NCBI RefSeq assembly: GCF_003952465.1
Contig: NZ_CP034448.1
Span: 3,201,001 to 3,265,000 of the forward strand
DNA length: 64,000 nt
Source: Mesorhizobium sp. M1B.F.Ca.ET.045.04.1.1
GTDB taxonomy: Bacteria; Pseudomonadota; Alphaproteobacteria; Rhizobiales; Rhizobiaceae
Direction: 5' to 3'
The notes under the pieces were generated by a model. That model did no database searches, was not told the DNA's origin, and saw only the letters and a program-made list of their open reading frames with translations. The position numbers were made by a program, and so were the translations under genes. Of this stretch, positions 43,457 through 53,200 are shown piece by piece. Every line of letters begins with the position of its first letter. Within the stretch, counting starts at the first letter, position 1.

Positions 43457-44893
43457 ATGAACGTTCGAATGAAACTCGGCGTGGCTGCCATTGCGGTCGG
43501 GCTGATGTCCGGGACCGCGCTTGCGGACAGCAATGACGACTTCTGGGCAAAGGCCGCCGAACCCTACAAGGGCGTCGTCCTGCATGGCGTGACGGAAAGC
43601 ACGCCTCCGTCCAACTACATCAAGGATGTTCTGGCGCCCGAGTTCGAGAAGAAGACGGGCATCAAGGTCGAGATCGAGACCACCTCGTGGGACCAGATGT
43701 ACGACAAGGCCATCAAGGACATGGAAGCCGGCACGGGCATCTACGACATGGTCTATATCGAGCAGGACATCATCTATTCGTACCTGGCGCGGAACTTCCT
43801 GGTCGACATAACCAAGGAGCTGAAGGACAACCCGTCGCTGAAAGCGCCGACCTACGACGACGCGAATTTCACCACCTTCGCAGACTACTTCAAACAGAAA
43901 GATGATCTTTATGGGGTGCCCATGGAGGCGTTCATCAAGATCTATCTCTACCGCAAGGACCTGTTCGACGATCCCGAGATCAAGGCGGCGTTCAAGAAAC
44001 AGACGGGCCACGACCTGGCGCCGGCGACGACCCACGAGCAATATACCGAGATCGCTGACTTTTTCACCAAGTGGGGTAAGGATCATGACATGCAGCTCTG
44101 GGGCTCGACCGCCCAGGCGCATACGGGACACCCTGCCTCGTGGTACGAATTCTTCGAGTCGGTCGCGCCGACGTTCGGGGTCTACAACTGGGGCATCAAC
44201 GCTGCCGACAACTACGGTGCCACGGTCGAGCATGGCGGCCAGATGAACTCGGACAAGGCAAAGGCTGCTCTGAAGTGGTGGCTGCATTTGCGCGATGTCG
44301 CTCCGCCGGAATCGGTGCAGTCGACCTGGAGCGAGGTTGCAACGACCTTCGCCGCCGGCCGCGCTGCTCAGGGCTTGGTGTACGGCGAGAACGCCGCCTG
44401 GATCCAGGCCGACGAATCCAAGTCCAAAGTCGTCGGCAAGGTCGGCTTCGCGCTGCCGCCGCTGTCGCCCGGCGTCAAGGAAGATGCCGAATCCCGCAAG
44501 GGCTATATCGGCTACTACGACGGAGGCGCCTTCGGCATCCCGGTCAGCTCGAAGAACAAGGAAGCATCAGCACTGTTCCTTGAATACATCGGCCAGGACT
44601 CGGTGCAACCCGGCTGGGCCATCGCCGCGCCGCGGATCACCAACAAGGCGACCTACGACGATCCACAGGTCAAGGACATGGACAAGAAACTGGGCGGCTA
44701 CTACACGATGCTGAAGGACGACGGGCATCTGTTCGCCGGCGCCCCGCCCTATCCGTTCCACGCGCAGGTGCGTGAGGCCACCGCGCCGATCTTCTACAAG
44801 ATCCTCACTGGCGAGCTTGGCGCCGACGAGGGGCTCGATCAAATGGCGGCCAAGGCGGAAGAAGAGCTGACGTCTCTGGGCTACCGCAAGTAG
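43457..44893 (+). CDS. Sugar/polyol ABC transporter substrate-binding protein (family 1)
   Basis: 478 residues with a signal peptide (1-23, ending ALA before DSND) and a strong ribosome site (GGGAGGAG). Characteristic segments are [39 protein letters not shown] and [18 protein letters not shown]. It is the first gene of the plus-strand operon and determines the cargo, probably a sugar alcohol given the dehydrogenases around it. A stem-loop follows the gene. Confidence 0.9.
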   Translation: MNVRMKLGVAAIAVGLMSGTALADSNDDFWAKAAEPYKGVVLHGVTESTPPSNYIKDVLAPEFEKKTGIKVEIETTSWDQMYDKAIKDMEAGTGIYDMVYIEQDIIYSYLARNFLVDITKELKDNPSLKAPTYDDANFTTFADYFKQKDDLYGVPMEAFIKIYLYRKDLFDDPEIKAAFKKQTGHDLAPATTHEQYTEIADFFTKWGKDHDMQLWGSTAQAHTGHPASWYEFFESVAPTFGVYNWGINAADNYGATVEHGGQMNSDKAKAALKWWLHLRDVAPPESVQSTWSEVATTFAAGRAAQGLVYGENAAWIQADESKSKVVGKVGFALPPLSPGVKEDAESRKGYIGYYDGGAFGIPVSSKNKEASALFLEYIGQDSVQPGWAIAAPRITNKATYDDPQVKDMDKKLGGYYTMLKDDGHLFAGAPPYPFHAQVREATAPIFYKILTGELGADEGLDQMAAKAEEELTSLGYRK

Positions 44894-44921
44894 TCTTCGC
44901 CTCCCTGAAGACTGCCGCCGG

Positions 44922-44951
44922 GGGGTCGTCACCTGAGTTTGTGGCGACCCC
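44922..44951 (+). promoter_or_regulatory. Intercistronic stem-loop after the binding-protein gene
   Basis: GGGGTCGTCAC (44922-44932), eight-base loop, GTGGCGACCCC (44941-44951): 11 pairs including one G-U. There is no T-tract after it, so it is more likely an mRNA stabiliser or partial attenuator. Such structures keep binding proteins in excess of membrane parts. Confidence 0.6.
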
Positions 44952-45012
44952 ACCCTCATACGCCCTATGATACGGGCCGGGAGTTTCGCATTGCTACCGG
45001 GGAGGATGACCG

Positions 45013-45891
45013 ATGCAATCCAAGACACTGGGCTGGATACTGCTGGCCCCGACGATGATCATATTGTTCTTCTTCGGCGTACTGCCCTTCATTTACGTGG
45101 TGTGGGTATCATTCCATCAGTGGAACCCGTTCGCTGCTGACCCGAGCATGATCTTCAACGGCGCGGACAACTACCGTCACGTTGTGTTCGATCCGGCCTT
45201 CCTCGCCTCGCTCGGCGTGACCGTCCTGTTTGTATTCTTTGCCGTGCTCACCGAAGTAATCCTCGGCTACGCTTTGGCGCAGGCGTTCATGAAGGACTTC
45301 CCCGGCAAGGCGATATTCCGCACTATCCACACGCTGCCGCTGATTATGGCGCCGATCATCGTGGGATCGGTCTGGAAGCTTATGACGACGCCCTCGATCG
45401 GGATCATTCCGCATTTCCTCAAGGCTTGGATCGGCTACGACCTGAACATCGGCCAGAGCGCTCTGGCAGCTTTCGTCGTCACCGTCGTCATGGATGTCTG
45501 GCACTGGACGCCTCTGGTCACACTAACCCTGATCGCCGCGCTGGTCTCGCTTCCAGCCGACCCGTTCGAGCAGGCGCAGATCGACGGGGCGGGCAAGCGC
45601 CAGATCTTCTGGCACATCACTTTGCCAATGATCGCGCCGGCGCTGATCGCCACAGTCTTCATCCGTCTGATGGATGCGCTGCGCATCGTCGACGAGGTCC
45701 TGATGCTGACCGGGGGCGGCCCCGGATCGGCCACCCGCTATGTTGGCGTGCATATCTTCAGGGAGGTGTTCCCGCGCACCAACTATGGTTATGGATCAGC
45801 CATCTCCGTCGTCGTCCTCTACCTCACCATCGTGGTCTGCTGGCTGCTCTACACGGGCTTGCTTGCACCGCGGAAGCCGAAGAAGGGGTGA
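45013..45891 (+). CDS. Sugar ABC transporter permease (MalF/UgpA type)
   Basis: 292 residues, six membrane segments (first LGWILLAPTMIILFFFGVL). The coupling motif is EQAQIDGAGKRQIFWHITLP. It is preceded by GGGAGG. It forms the channel with the next permease. Confidence 0.9.
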   Translation: MQSKTLGWILLAPTMIILFFFGVLPFIYVVWVSFHQWNPFAADPSMIFNGADNYRHVVFDPAFLASLGVTVLFVFFAVLTEVILGYALAQAFMKDFPGKAIFRTIHTLPLIMAPIIVGSVWKLMTTPSIGIIPHFLKAWIGYDLNIGQSALAAFVVTVVMDVWHWTPLVTLTLIAALVSLPADPFEQAQIDGAGKRQIFWHITLPMIAPALIATVFIRLMDALRIVDEVLMLTGGGPGSATRYVGVHIFREVFPRTNYGYGSAISVVVLYLTIVVCWLLYTGLLAPRKPKKG

Positions 45892-45896
45892 AGCCC

Positions 45897-46733
45897 ATGA
45901 AGAAGCGAAACCCTTGGATACGGACGCTGTTCTGGGTCTTGATCAGCTTTGTGACGCTGTTTCCGATCTACTGGCTGTTCGTGATCTCGGCAACGCCGGC
46001 GATGGAGCTGTTTTCGACACCCGATGTCGTCCTGCGCCACGTCTATTGGCAAAACTACATCGACGTCCTGAACAATCCGACGCTGCGCGGTTACATGCTG
46101 AACTCGCTTGTCATCTCGTCGGGCAATGCGCTTGTGTGCACCACGTTTGGCTTCTTCGCCTGCTACGCGCTGTCGCGCTTCAATATGAGCGGCAAGGAAA
46201 GCATCTTCTTTTGGACAATCACCAATCGGATGGCGCCGCCAGCCGTGTTCCTGCTGCCGCTGTTCCTGTTGATGACTCAAGTCTACAAGGTCGGCAGTTT
46301 CACGCTGCTGGACACACGCATCGGCATGATCATGGTGTATTGCACGTTCAATCTGCCTTTTGCGATCTGGACATTGCGGCCGACGGTCGATGGCATTCCG
46401 CGCGAGCTTGACGAGGCGGCCTATGTCGACGGCGCAAGTCCTTGGAAGGTGATCACCGAGGTCGTGTTCCCGCTTTGCCGACCGGGATTGGCCGTGACGC
46501 TCATCCTCACCTGGGTGTTTGCCTGGAACGAATACCTGCTTGCGGCGACGCTTACCAATTTTAACGCCCGCACACTCACGACCGGGCTGTCGGAATATGT
46601 CACGACGACCGGCACGGCATGGGGCATCATGGCAACGATTTCGGTTTTCACGCTGATCCCGGCCCTGATCGTTTTTAGCATCGTCCAACGTCACATCGTC
46701 GCCGGTCTCACGTTCGGCGCAGTTAAGGGCTGA
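45897..46733 (+). CDS. Sugar ABC transporter permease (MalG/UgpE type)
   Basis: 278 residues from ATG 45897, five bases after the previous stop; the longer frame back to 45426 only overlaps that gene. Membrane segments begin LFWVLISFVTLFPIYWLFV; the coupling motif is DEAAYVDGASPWKVITEVV. It pairs with the 45013 permease. Confidence 0.9.
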   Translation: MKKRNPWIRTLFWVLISFVTLFPIYWLFVISATPAMELFSTPDVVLRHVYWQNYIDVLNNPTLRGYMLNSLVISSGNALVCTTFGFFACYALSRFNMSGKESIFFWTITNRMAPPAVFLLPLFLLMTQVYKVGSFTLLDTRIGMIMVYCTFNLPFAIWTLRPTVDGIPRELDEAAYVDGASPWKVITEVVFPLCRPGLAVTLILTWVFAWNEYLLAATLTNFNARTLTTGLSEYVTTTGTAWGIMATISVFTLIPALIVFSIVQRHIVAGLTFGAVKG

Positions 46734-46737
46734 TGGC

Positions 46738-46989
46738 ATGGCCAGCAAGATGGAAAGTATCGAAAAGCCGATCGACATCCTTGATGACGGGAATGCTCGA
46801 CCGATCCTGCAAAAGAGAGGCTTTCTACCTATAGAAACGAACTGGTTCGACCGCCTTTTCATCTCCGTGGTCATTTGGGTCGCGCTGTCGCTTCTATGGT
46901 TCCGCCTGATGGAGCCCATGGGGCTATCGATCTGGATCTCCAACCTCATCGCGCTTGCGCTGGCAGCGTTGATCATAGCGAAAGGCTGA
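46738..46989 (+). CDS. Small two-helix membrane protein of the importer operon
   Basis: 83 residues. A hydrophilic N-terminus (about 40 residues) is followed by two membrane helices ([16 protein letters not shown] and [15 protein letters not shown]). It lies four bases after the permease gene and five before the dehydrogenase gene, so it belongs to the operon. Small membrane proteins (DUF2160 type, for example) occur in some rhizobial glycerol and polyol importer operons. It may be an extra subunit; function unknown. Confidence 0.75.
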   Translation: MASKMESIEKPIDILDDGNARPILQKRGFLPIETNWFDRLFISVVIWVALSLLWFRLMEPMGLSIWISNLIALALAALIIAKG

Positions 46990-46994
46990 ATCAC

Positions 46995-48044
46995 ATGGAG
47001 GCGCTTGTTCTCGAGAAAAAACTCGATCTCTCGCTCCGCGATTTCCCGATTGAGCGTCAAGAGGAAAAGCTCGGTCCGCGCGACGTGCGCATCAAGCTGC
47101 ATACGGTCGGCATCTGCGGTTCGGACGTCCATTACTATACCCATGGGAAAATCGGTCCCTTTGTCGTCAATGCGCCGATGATCCTCGGGCACGAAGCCTC
47201 TGGTACAATCATCGAGACGGGCTCCGAGGTGACCACGCTCAAAGAAGGCGACCGCGTCTGTATGGAGCCCGGGATACCGGATCCGAACTCAAAGGCGACA
47301 CGGCTTGGAATGTACAATGTGGATCCGGCCGTGCGCTTCTGGGCAACGCCACCTGTGCATGGAATTCTGCGCCCGACCTGCGTGCATCCCGAAGCGTTCA
47401 CTTTCAAGCTGCCCGACAGCGTTTCCTTTGCCGAGGCGGCGATGGTCGAACCGCTCGCGGTCGGGGTCCATGCGGCTACGAAAGCCCGCATCAAGCCAGG
47501 CGACATAGCGATCGTGCTTGGCGCGGGCCCAATCGGGCTCGTCACAGCACTCTCCGCGCTGGCAGGCGGTTGCGCGCGGGTCTATGTGAGCGATCTTGCC
47601 AAAAAGAAGCTCGACATCGCCGAGGGCCTGAACCGCGCCATCACCGGAGTGCAAGCGGGCAAGGACGACATCGTTGAACGCGTGAAGCGCGATACCGATG
47701 GCTGGGGCGCGGACGTGCTGTTTGAGGCAACTGGCTCGCCCAAGGCCGCCGCGAGGGTCTTCGAACCGCTGGCGCCCGGCGGACGCGTTGTGATGATTGG
47801 CGGCCAGCCCGAGCCGATTTCCTACGATGCGGGCGCGGCGATGATCCGCGAGGCGCGGGTGGAAAACATATTTCGCTACGCGCATGTCTTCCCGCGCTGC
47901 GTGGCGATGTTGTCGTCGGGGGCGATCGACGTCCGTCCGCTGATCACGCGCAAATTCGAATTCAAGGATAGTGTGCATGCCTTCGAGATCGCCGCCTCGG
48001 CACCCCCAGCGGACGTGAAAATGCAGATCGAACTGCCGCAATAA
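46995..48044 (+). CDS. Zinc-dependent polyol dehydrogenase (xylitol/sorbitol dehydrogenase-like)
   Basis: 349 residues of the medium-chain dehydrogenase family. Catalytic zinc ligands are in [10 protein letters not shown] and LGHEASG; the Rossmann motif is [13 protein letters not shown]. The segment [20 protein letters not shown], then [10 protein letters not shown], is typical of xylitol dehydrogenases, which lack the four-cysteine structural zinc site. It oxidises a polyol at C2 to a ketose with NAD. It lies inside the importer operon, so the imported polyol is probably its substrate. Confidence 0.88.
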   Translation: MEALVLEKKLDLSLRDFPIERQEEKLGPRDVRIKLHTVGICGSDVHYYTHGKIGPFVVNAPMILGHEASGTIIETGSEVTTLKEGDRVCMEPGIPDPNSKATRLGMYNVDPAVRFWATPPVHGILRPTCVHPEAFTFKLPDSVSFAEAAMVEPLAVGVHAATKARIKPGDIAIVLGAGPIGLVTALSALAGGCARVYVSDLAKKKLDIAEGLNRAITGVQAGKDDIVERVKRDTDGWGADVLFEATGSPKAAARVFEPLAPGGRVVMIGGQPEPISYDAGAAMIREARVENIFRYAHVFPRCVAMLSSGAIDVRPLITRKFEFKDSVHAFEIAASAPPADVKMQIELPQ

Positions 48045-48064
48045 CAAAAAAGGGAGACCGGCCC

Positions 48065-49126
48065 GTGGCTGATGTCAAAATCGAAAAAGTTTTCAAGCGC
48101 TACAGCAACTTGGAGGTCATGCACGGTGTCGGTGTCGATATCGAGGATGGCGAGTTCGTAGTGCTCGTCGGGCCCTCGGGCTGCGGAAAGTCCACGCTGC
48201 TACGCATGATTGCCGGTCTCGAAGAGATCAGCGAGGGCACGATCAGGATCGGCGGCCGCATCGTCAATGACATGCCGCCGAAGGATCGCGATATCGCCAT
48301 GGTGTTCCAGTCATATGCGCTCTACCCGCACAAGACTGTTTTCGACAATATTGGGTTCCCGCTGAAGATGGCCAAGCGACCCCAGGCGGAGATCAAGGAA
48401 AAGGTCCACAAGGCGGCCGATATTCTCGATCTGTCGAAGCTGCTTGACCGCTATCCCAAGCAACTTTCGGGCGGTCAGCGCCAGCGTGTCGCCATGGGCC
48501 GAGCCATCGTTCGCGATCCTCAGGTCTTTCTGTTTGACGAACCGTTGTCGAACCTCGACGCGAAACTGCGCGTGACGATGCGTGTCGAGATCAAGGAGCT
48601 TCATCAGCGGCTGAAGACCACGATCGTCTATGTAACTCATGATCAGATCGAGGCCATGACAATGGCAGACAAGATTGTCGTCATGCGCGACGGCCGGGTT
48701 GAGCAAATCGGCGCCCCGCTCGATCTTTACGACCATCCTCGAAACGTTTTCGTCGCCGGCTTCATCGGGTCTCCGGCAATGAACTTCATTCACGGCACGA
48801 TCAAGAGCATGAGCGCGAACAAACAGTTCGTGTCCGAAAGCGGGCTGACGCTCCCGATTCCACCGACGGATGCCGCGGACGGCCAGACGGTCATTTACGG
48901 CGTCCGGCCTGAACACATTCTGGTCGGCGCCGGCGGTATTCCGGTCAAAGTTGTCGTAACGGAACCGACCGGATCGGAGACGCAGATCTTTGCAAGGGCT
49001 GGTAAGGACATGATCGACGCCATCGTCAAGCAACGCATCTCTGCCGCCCCGGGCGAGGAGATCGGCTTCATCATCGATCCGGCTAACGTGCATTTGTTCG
49101 ATCGCAAGACCGAACAGCGCATATGA
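48065..49126 (+). CDS. Sugar ABC transporter ATPase (UgpC/SmoK/MalK type)
   Basis: 353 residues from GTG 48065 with AGGGAG upstream. Walker A GPSGCGKST, Q-loop MVFQSYALYP, signature LSGGQRQRVAMGRA, Walker B VFLFDEPLSNLDAKLR, switch VTHDQIEAMTM. The C-terminal TOBE/OB domain (about 235-350; YGVRPEHILVGAGG) is typical of the MalK group and can carry regulatory contacts. It energises the polyol importer. Confidence 0.92.
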   Translation: MADVKIEKVFKRYSNLEVMHGVGVDIEDGEFVVLVGPSGCGKSTLLRMIAGLEEISEGTIRIGGRIVNDMPPKDRDIAMVFQSYALYPHKTVFDNIGFPLKMAKRPQAEIKEKVHKAADILDLSKLLDRYPKQLSGGQRQRVAMGRAIVRDPQVFLFDEPLSNLDAKLRVTMRVEIKELHQRLKTTIVYVTHDQIEAMTMADKIVVMRDGRVEQIGAPLDLYDHPRNVFVAGFIGSPAMNFIHGTIKSMSANKQFVSESGLTLPIPPTDAADGQTVIYGVRPEHILVGAGGIPVKVVVTEPTGSETQIFARAGKDMIDAIVKQRISAAPGEEIGFIIDPANVHLFDRKTEQRI

Positions 49127-49836
49127 GAGAACAAGTTTGCATGAGTAAGTCCGCGATCAGGGCGGTCATTTTCGATATGGATGGCTGCCTGGTGGACAGC
49201 GAACCGCTTTCGCTCGAAGCGGTGGCGGCCGAAATACGCGCATCAGGACTGTCCGGGATGACTGCGGACCATGTTCGGGAGAAATATCTCGGCATCTCTA
49301 TTTCTACGATCTGCCAGGATATCGGGGAAACGTTGGGCCAGGCCTGTCCAGAGGGTTTCGCCGAGCGCGTGGAAGATCGCCTGTTCGAAGCTTACAAGAC
49401 AGGGCTACGGCTAATTGACGGCGTTCTCGGGCTTTTGGAAGCGCTGGATCGTGCCGGCATCGCTGTGGCGATTGCGACAGGCAGTTCGGTGCGGCGGCTG
49501 GAAAAGACGCTTGAGATGTCGGGCCTTGGTCCGCATTTCGATGGTAGAGGGTTAAGTTCCGATCAAGTCAAGCACGGCAAACCAGCCCCCGATCTGTTCC
49601 TGTTTGCAGCGGAGAGGCTTGGCGTCCCTCCTAGCCACTGCGCCGTGCTGGAGGATTCACCTCACGGCATAAAAGGCGCCGCCGCGGCTGGCATGCGCCC
49701 CATTGGGTTCGTGGGCGGAAGTCATCTGAAAGGATGCGAGGCGGCCCAAACGAGCGTCTTGCGAAGTGCCGGAGCGGTTGAGGTGATCGACCATCTTTCC
49801 AGAGCATACCGAGCGCTGGCACCTTTTCGGACGTAA
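49123..49836 (+). CDS. HAD-superfamily sugar-phosphate phosphatase or phosphoglucomutase-like
   Basis: 237 residues; the ATG at 49123 overlaps the ATPase stop, and ATG 49141 is an alternative. Motif I FDMDGCLVDSEP holds the nucleophile and acid-base aspartates; motif II is IATGSS; motif III is KHGKPAPDLF; motif IV is VLEDSPHGI. It belongs to the subgroup of beta-phosphoglucomutases and sugar-phosphate phosphatases. In polyol operons such enzymes often remove toxic or dead-end sugar phosphates. The substrate is unknown. Confidence 0.86.
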   Translation: MREQVCMSKSAIRAVIFDMDGCLVDSEPLSLEAVAAEIRASGLSGMTADHVREKYLGISISTICQDIGETLGQACPEGFAERVEDRLFEAYKTGLRLIDGVLGLLEALDRAGIAVAIATGSSVRRLEKTLEMSGLGPHFDGRGLSSDQVKHGKPAPDLFLFAAERLGVPPSHCAVLEDSPHGIKGAAAAGMRPIGFVGGSHLKGCEAAQTSVLRSAGAVEVIDHLSRAYRALAPFRT

Positions 49837-50140
49837 AGTGCCCAACGACCCTCGTTCGCCGTTACGTCTGCGACCTCGGCCGAGAAGGCTCTTTCATTGC
49901 ATCGTCTGGCCGCTTGCCTCGAGTATCGACCCGATGCCTATAAAGGGACGGCAAATCCTGACCTCAACAGACGAATGGGGGCGGGCTGCCGCTCCGCAGC
50001 ATGCGGCCGGAGAACGAACCCGCTGCGCGGGAGGGTCGCGAGCGTTTGAGGTAGAGATCAAGAACCGGTCGTTGCGCCTGCGTTGAGTGCGGTTCGGCAG
50101 GGGCAGAGCATCACAGGCTTCTTCAACAAGGAGCCTGACC
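49837..50140 (+). other. Intergenic region upstream of the integrase remnant
   Basis: About 300 bases without a gene. CAGGCT and AGCCTG around 50111-50138 form a hairpin just before the integrase start. Nothing else is seen. Confidence 0.35.
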
Positions 50141-50640
50141 ATGCCTCCTCCAGTTCTCGAAGCTCCGATCGCCCCGTGCGCCAGCGGCTGATCGACGACA
50201 TGAACATGCGGCGTTTCTCACGGGAGACGCAGCGCAACTATCTCCGCGACATCGGACGCCTGACGACCTTCCTCGGCCGTTTACCAGACACAGGGACCAC
50301 CGACGACCCGCGCCGGTTCCAGATAGAGCAGCAGGACGACGGTGTTCCCGTGCCGACGATGAATAGCATCGTGTCGGCGCTGCGCTTCTTCTTCACGCAT
50401 ACGGTCGATCGTCCCGATCTGGCGCGCAAGCTCGTTCGTCTGACGCACCCGTGCAAGCTGCCGGTGGTGCTCAGCCGCGACGAGGTCGCCCGACTGCTCA
50501 ACGCCACCACCGGCCTCAAGCGCCAGGCCGCGCTGTCGGTATGGCGCGGGCCTGCGCGTGGCAGAGGTGCCGATGCTGAAGTCGCCGACTGCGCAATCGA
50601 TGCGACACCAGTCAGATCTCGACTTTGACAACACCAGAGT
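50141..50640 (+). pseudogene. Tyrosine recombinase/integrase remnant (XerD-like)
   Basis: ATG 50141 begins MPPPVLEAPIAP in one frame, then the protein continues in a second frame (RLIDDMNMRRFSRETQRNYL, LRFFFTHTVDRPDLARKL, VLSRDEVARLLNATTGLKRQ) and in a third (GLRVAEVPMLKS). This is the SAM-like N-terminal domain and the beginning of the catalytic domain. The catalytic Arg-His-Arg-Tyr part is missing. Similar integrases accompany IS91-type and plasmid elements. Two frameshifts plus truncation make it dead. Confidence 0.75.
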
Positions 50641-50908
50641 AAGATCGGTCGAGGTCACAGCATGACCGCTTGCGGCGCTACCAAGACTTCCAGCTGGTCA
50701 ATGCGATATCCTTCCGCGAAGGAGACCTCTTTGCGACCTAGTCCTGGTTCTGGATGGTTAACCAACCCATGTGGGGTTCATAAGAAAAGTCGAGGCAGCC
50801 CAGCCGGCTCTTTATCAATACTTCACCATAGAGATGGCGGTTCCGGAACCTTTCCAACTGCTGCGGACTTCTGGGATTCACTGTGAATTCGAATGAAGAG
50901 GTACCCGC

Positions 50909-51214
50909 ATGAAAGTCACCGCAGCAGGCATCGACCGCATCAAGATCGGCAATGCGGACGCGAGCGGCCACGGCGCGCATTTCGTCGTTTGGCTTTATCT
51001 TCAGGTCGACGAAGGCGGCACACAGACCGGTCAGGAACTGGTGGTGTCGGTGCCATATGACGCGCAGATGACCTTCGACGATCTCGCTACCCAGGCTTTC
51101 GAGAAGGCGCATGCCATGCTTCGCGCCTGCTGCGAGATAGATGAGTCCATGTGGTGGAAGCAGTTCAACCGCAGCCTTGCGCCACTGCCCGAATGGGCGC
51201 CCGGCGCGCAATAA
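50909..51214 (+). CDS. Hypothetical protein
   Basis: 101 residues from ATG 50909 with GAAGAGG upstream. It is soluble and acidic, with beta-rich stretches (AHFVVWLYLQVDEGG) and a helical part (LATQAFEKAHAMLRACCEID). I do not recognise the family. It stands alone between the integrase remnant and the cyclase. Confidence 0.55.
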   Translation: MKVTAAGIDRIKIGNADASGHGAHFVVWLYLQVDEGGTQTGQELVVSVPYDAQMTFDDLATQAFEKAHAMLRACCEIDESMWWKQFNRSLAPLPEWAPGAQ

Positions 51215-51526
51215 CTGAGAGGCGCCGGAACAGGCCCCAGGGATGATTTACACGGCCGAGAGAAACGCTTCTCAGCCAGCACTCTTTGGACCAGAAGAGG
51301 AACTTCGACCGGACGCACTCTGATCCAACGCACCTGCGCCCAGAGCAGAACTAGTCTTTGCCGACGCGCCCGAAGAGTTGGGGTGGTGAGTCAGGAGAAT
51401 GTCCCGAATGATTTGACGTTTCGCGTGAGCAATCGAATCTTCAGGATATCGCGGCATGCTAGCCCGCGACCGACCAATGGATGGCTCGGATCGATGTTCA
51501 GGAGAAGGCAGTTTCAGGGTCCGTCG

Positions 51527-52804
51527 ATGGTGTCAGATCAAAAGCGTCTCGGTGCGCAGGATGATCCAGCCATCACCGCGGAAGTGGAGCGACTTCTGGC
51601 GCGCCGCACGCGCGATATTCGTTTCAGCGGCGAGATCGAACGCCTGTTTCGTGCTCGTGTGTGGTCGCAAACGGCGAAGATCATTCGCGCCTGGATGATG
51701 TGGGTAGCCGTCTTGGATGTGCTCACCCTGGCGCTCTACATGGTCATACTTCCGAGGGCGATCGCCGTATCGATGCTCCTGCCTGGGGCTATCATTCCGC
51801 CGGTCGTTATCGCGGTCGTTCTCGCGTGGCGAAAGCCGCGCCCCTCCTGGCTCCAGGGGCCCACGTTGATCGCAGGCATGTTCCTCATCTTATTGTCGGT
51901 TGCATTGGTCGGGGTAAGCGCTGGTGGCGAGTTCTATGAACGGCATTTGAACATCATGCTGTTCGTGGCCATCACAGCCATCATCATCTTCGGCATCCCT
52001 TTGGCCTGGACGGTGACCATTGCCGCCTTGGCGCTCGGTCTCTATCTCATTTTTCAACTGCAGAATCCGGCGATCGAACTTGGCAGCGCGGTGGCTGCGA
52101 CGCTGTTCTTCGCCAGCGGCGTCCTCGCAACGATAGCCGCGCGGCGCATCATGACAATTCTCGCTCAGAAGACTTTCCTGTTTGAGCTTCGCGACCGGCG
52201 CACGGTCGCCGCACTGGCTAAAGCCAACGCTCGACTGGAACTCCTGGCGAGGACCGATCCGCTCACCGGCATCGCCAACCGGCGCTGGATGACGGAAACG
52301 CTCGGCCACCTATGGGGAAATGACAAACGTTGCCTCGACGGTGCCGCGATGCTGATGTGCGACATTGACCACTTCAAGAAGCTGAACGATCACCTCGGCC
52401 ATGGTGAGGGCGATCGCTGTCTGGTGGAGGTCGCCAGGATTATCCAGGAAAACGTCAGGCGCGATCATGATCACGTGGCCCGCTACGGCGGCGAAGAGTT
52501 CCTGGTGATCCTGCCCGGCGTGAATGAGGAAGAGGCCGTCTCCGTGGCTGAGCGAATCCGCAAGAGCGTTGAGGCCGCCGGTTTTCCCAACCCTGGATCC
52601 CGCGTGTCTCGCCGCGTTACCTTGAGCATTGGTGTCGCGGTTCAGACGTCTGAAGAGGCCATCTCGCCGGAGCAGTTACAGCGTCAAGCGGATGAGGCAC
52701 TCTATCTGGCCAAGCAAACGGGCCGCAACCGGGTGCTAGTCCATAGACCGGAGTCAGCCGAGAGCAAACATATTCAGTCGACGCGGTCCGCGGCGCGACA
52801 GTAG
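51527..52804 (+). CDS. Membrane-bound diguanylate cyclase (GGDEF domain)
   Basis: About 425 residues from ATG 51527; ATG 51494 or GTG 51383 are possible earlier starts. The N-terminal half has about six membrane helices (for example LIAGMFLILLSVALVGVSAG, LNIMLFVAITAIIIFG). The C-terminal GGDEF domain has the active-site motif YGGEEF, the metal-binding MLMCDIDHFKKLNDHLGHGE and the start LARTDPLTGIANRRWM. It should make cyclic di-GMP in response to a membrane-sensed signal. The nearby adhesin gene suggests a link to surface attachment, though the two are about 400 bases apart. Confidence 0.88.
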   Translation: MVSDQKRLGAQDDPAITAEVERLLARRTRDIRFSGEIERLFRARVWSQTAKIIRAWMMWVAVLDVLTLALYMVILPRAIAVSMLLPGAIIPPVVIAVVLAWRKPRPSWLQGPTLIAGMFLILLSVALVGVSAGGEFYERHLNIMLFVAITAIIIFGIPLAWTVTIAALALGLYLIFQLQNPAIELGSAVAATLFFASGVLATIAARRIMTILAQKTFLFELRDRRTVAALAKANARLELLARTDPLTGIANRRWMTETLGHLWGNDKRCLDGAAMLMCDIDHFKKLNDHLGHGEGDRCLVEVARIIQENVRRDHDHVARYGGEEFLVILPGVNEEEAVSVAERIRKSVEAAGFPNPGSRVSRRVTLSIGVAVQTSEEAISPEQLQRQADEALYLAKQTGRNRVLVHRPESAESKHIQSTRSAARQ

Positions 52805-53200
52805 AGTGTTCGCTCGCTACGCCGCCCTCGCCTCAGACGGCACATCCTTCATTACGCCTAACAGATTGGGCCGCTTCCGGACCGGCAGGATTTGGGACCG
52901 CTCGAGCGTAGCTCGTCTAAAGGCGAGAAAGCTCCCAAGGAGCGCCCGGTCGGGGTTGGGGAATTCGCGTCCATCGTCGTCGGCCGAAGGGCGAAGAAGC
53001 GATTGAACAGAACAGTCCGCGATGTCCACGAAACCTTGATGTTACTGGTGATGTCTCTGGAACACACCCGTGATGAAGACGGGCAATGCACAGTTCTATT
53101 GCTTGCTAAACAGACGTCTTGGACATAAGCGTGAAACGCCGGGATCGTTGATCCTCTGGCGGGTCGGATCAGGGCAAGGGTCATCGCGGGGAGGGGCTTG
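52805..53200 (+). other. Intergenic region before the adhesin gene
   Basis: About 395 bases with only short, unconvincing frames on both strands. The end holds the GGGGAGGGG ribosome site of the adhesin gene. No clear promoter is recognised. Confidence 0.35.
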
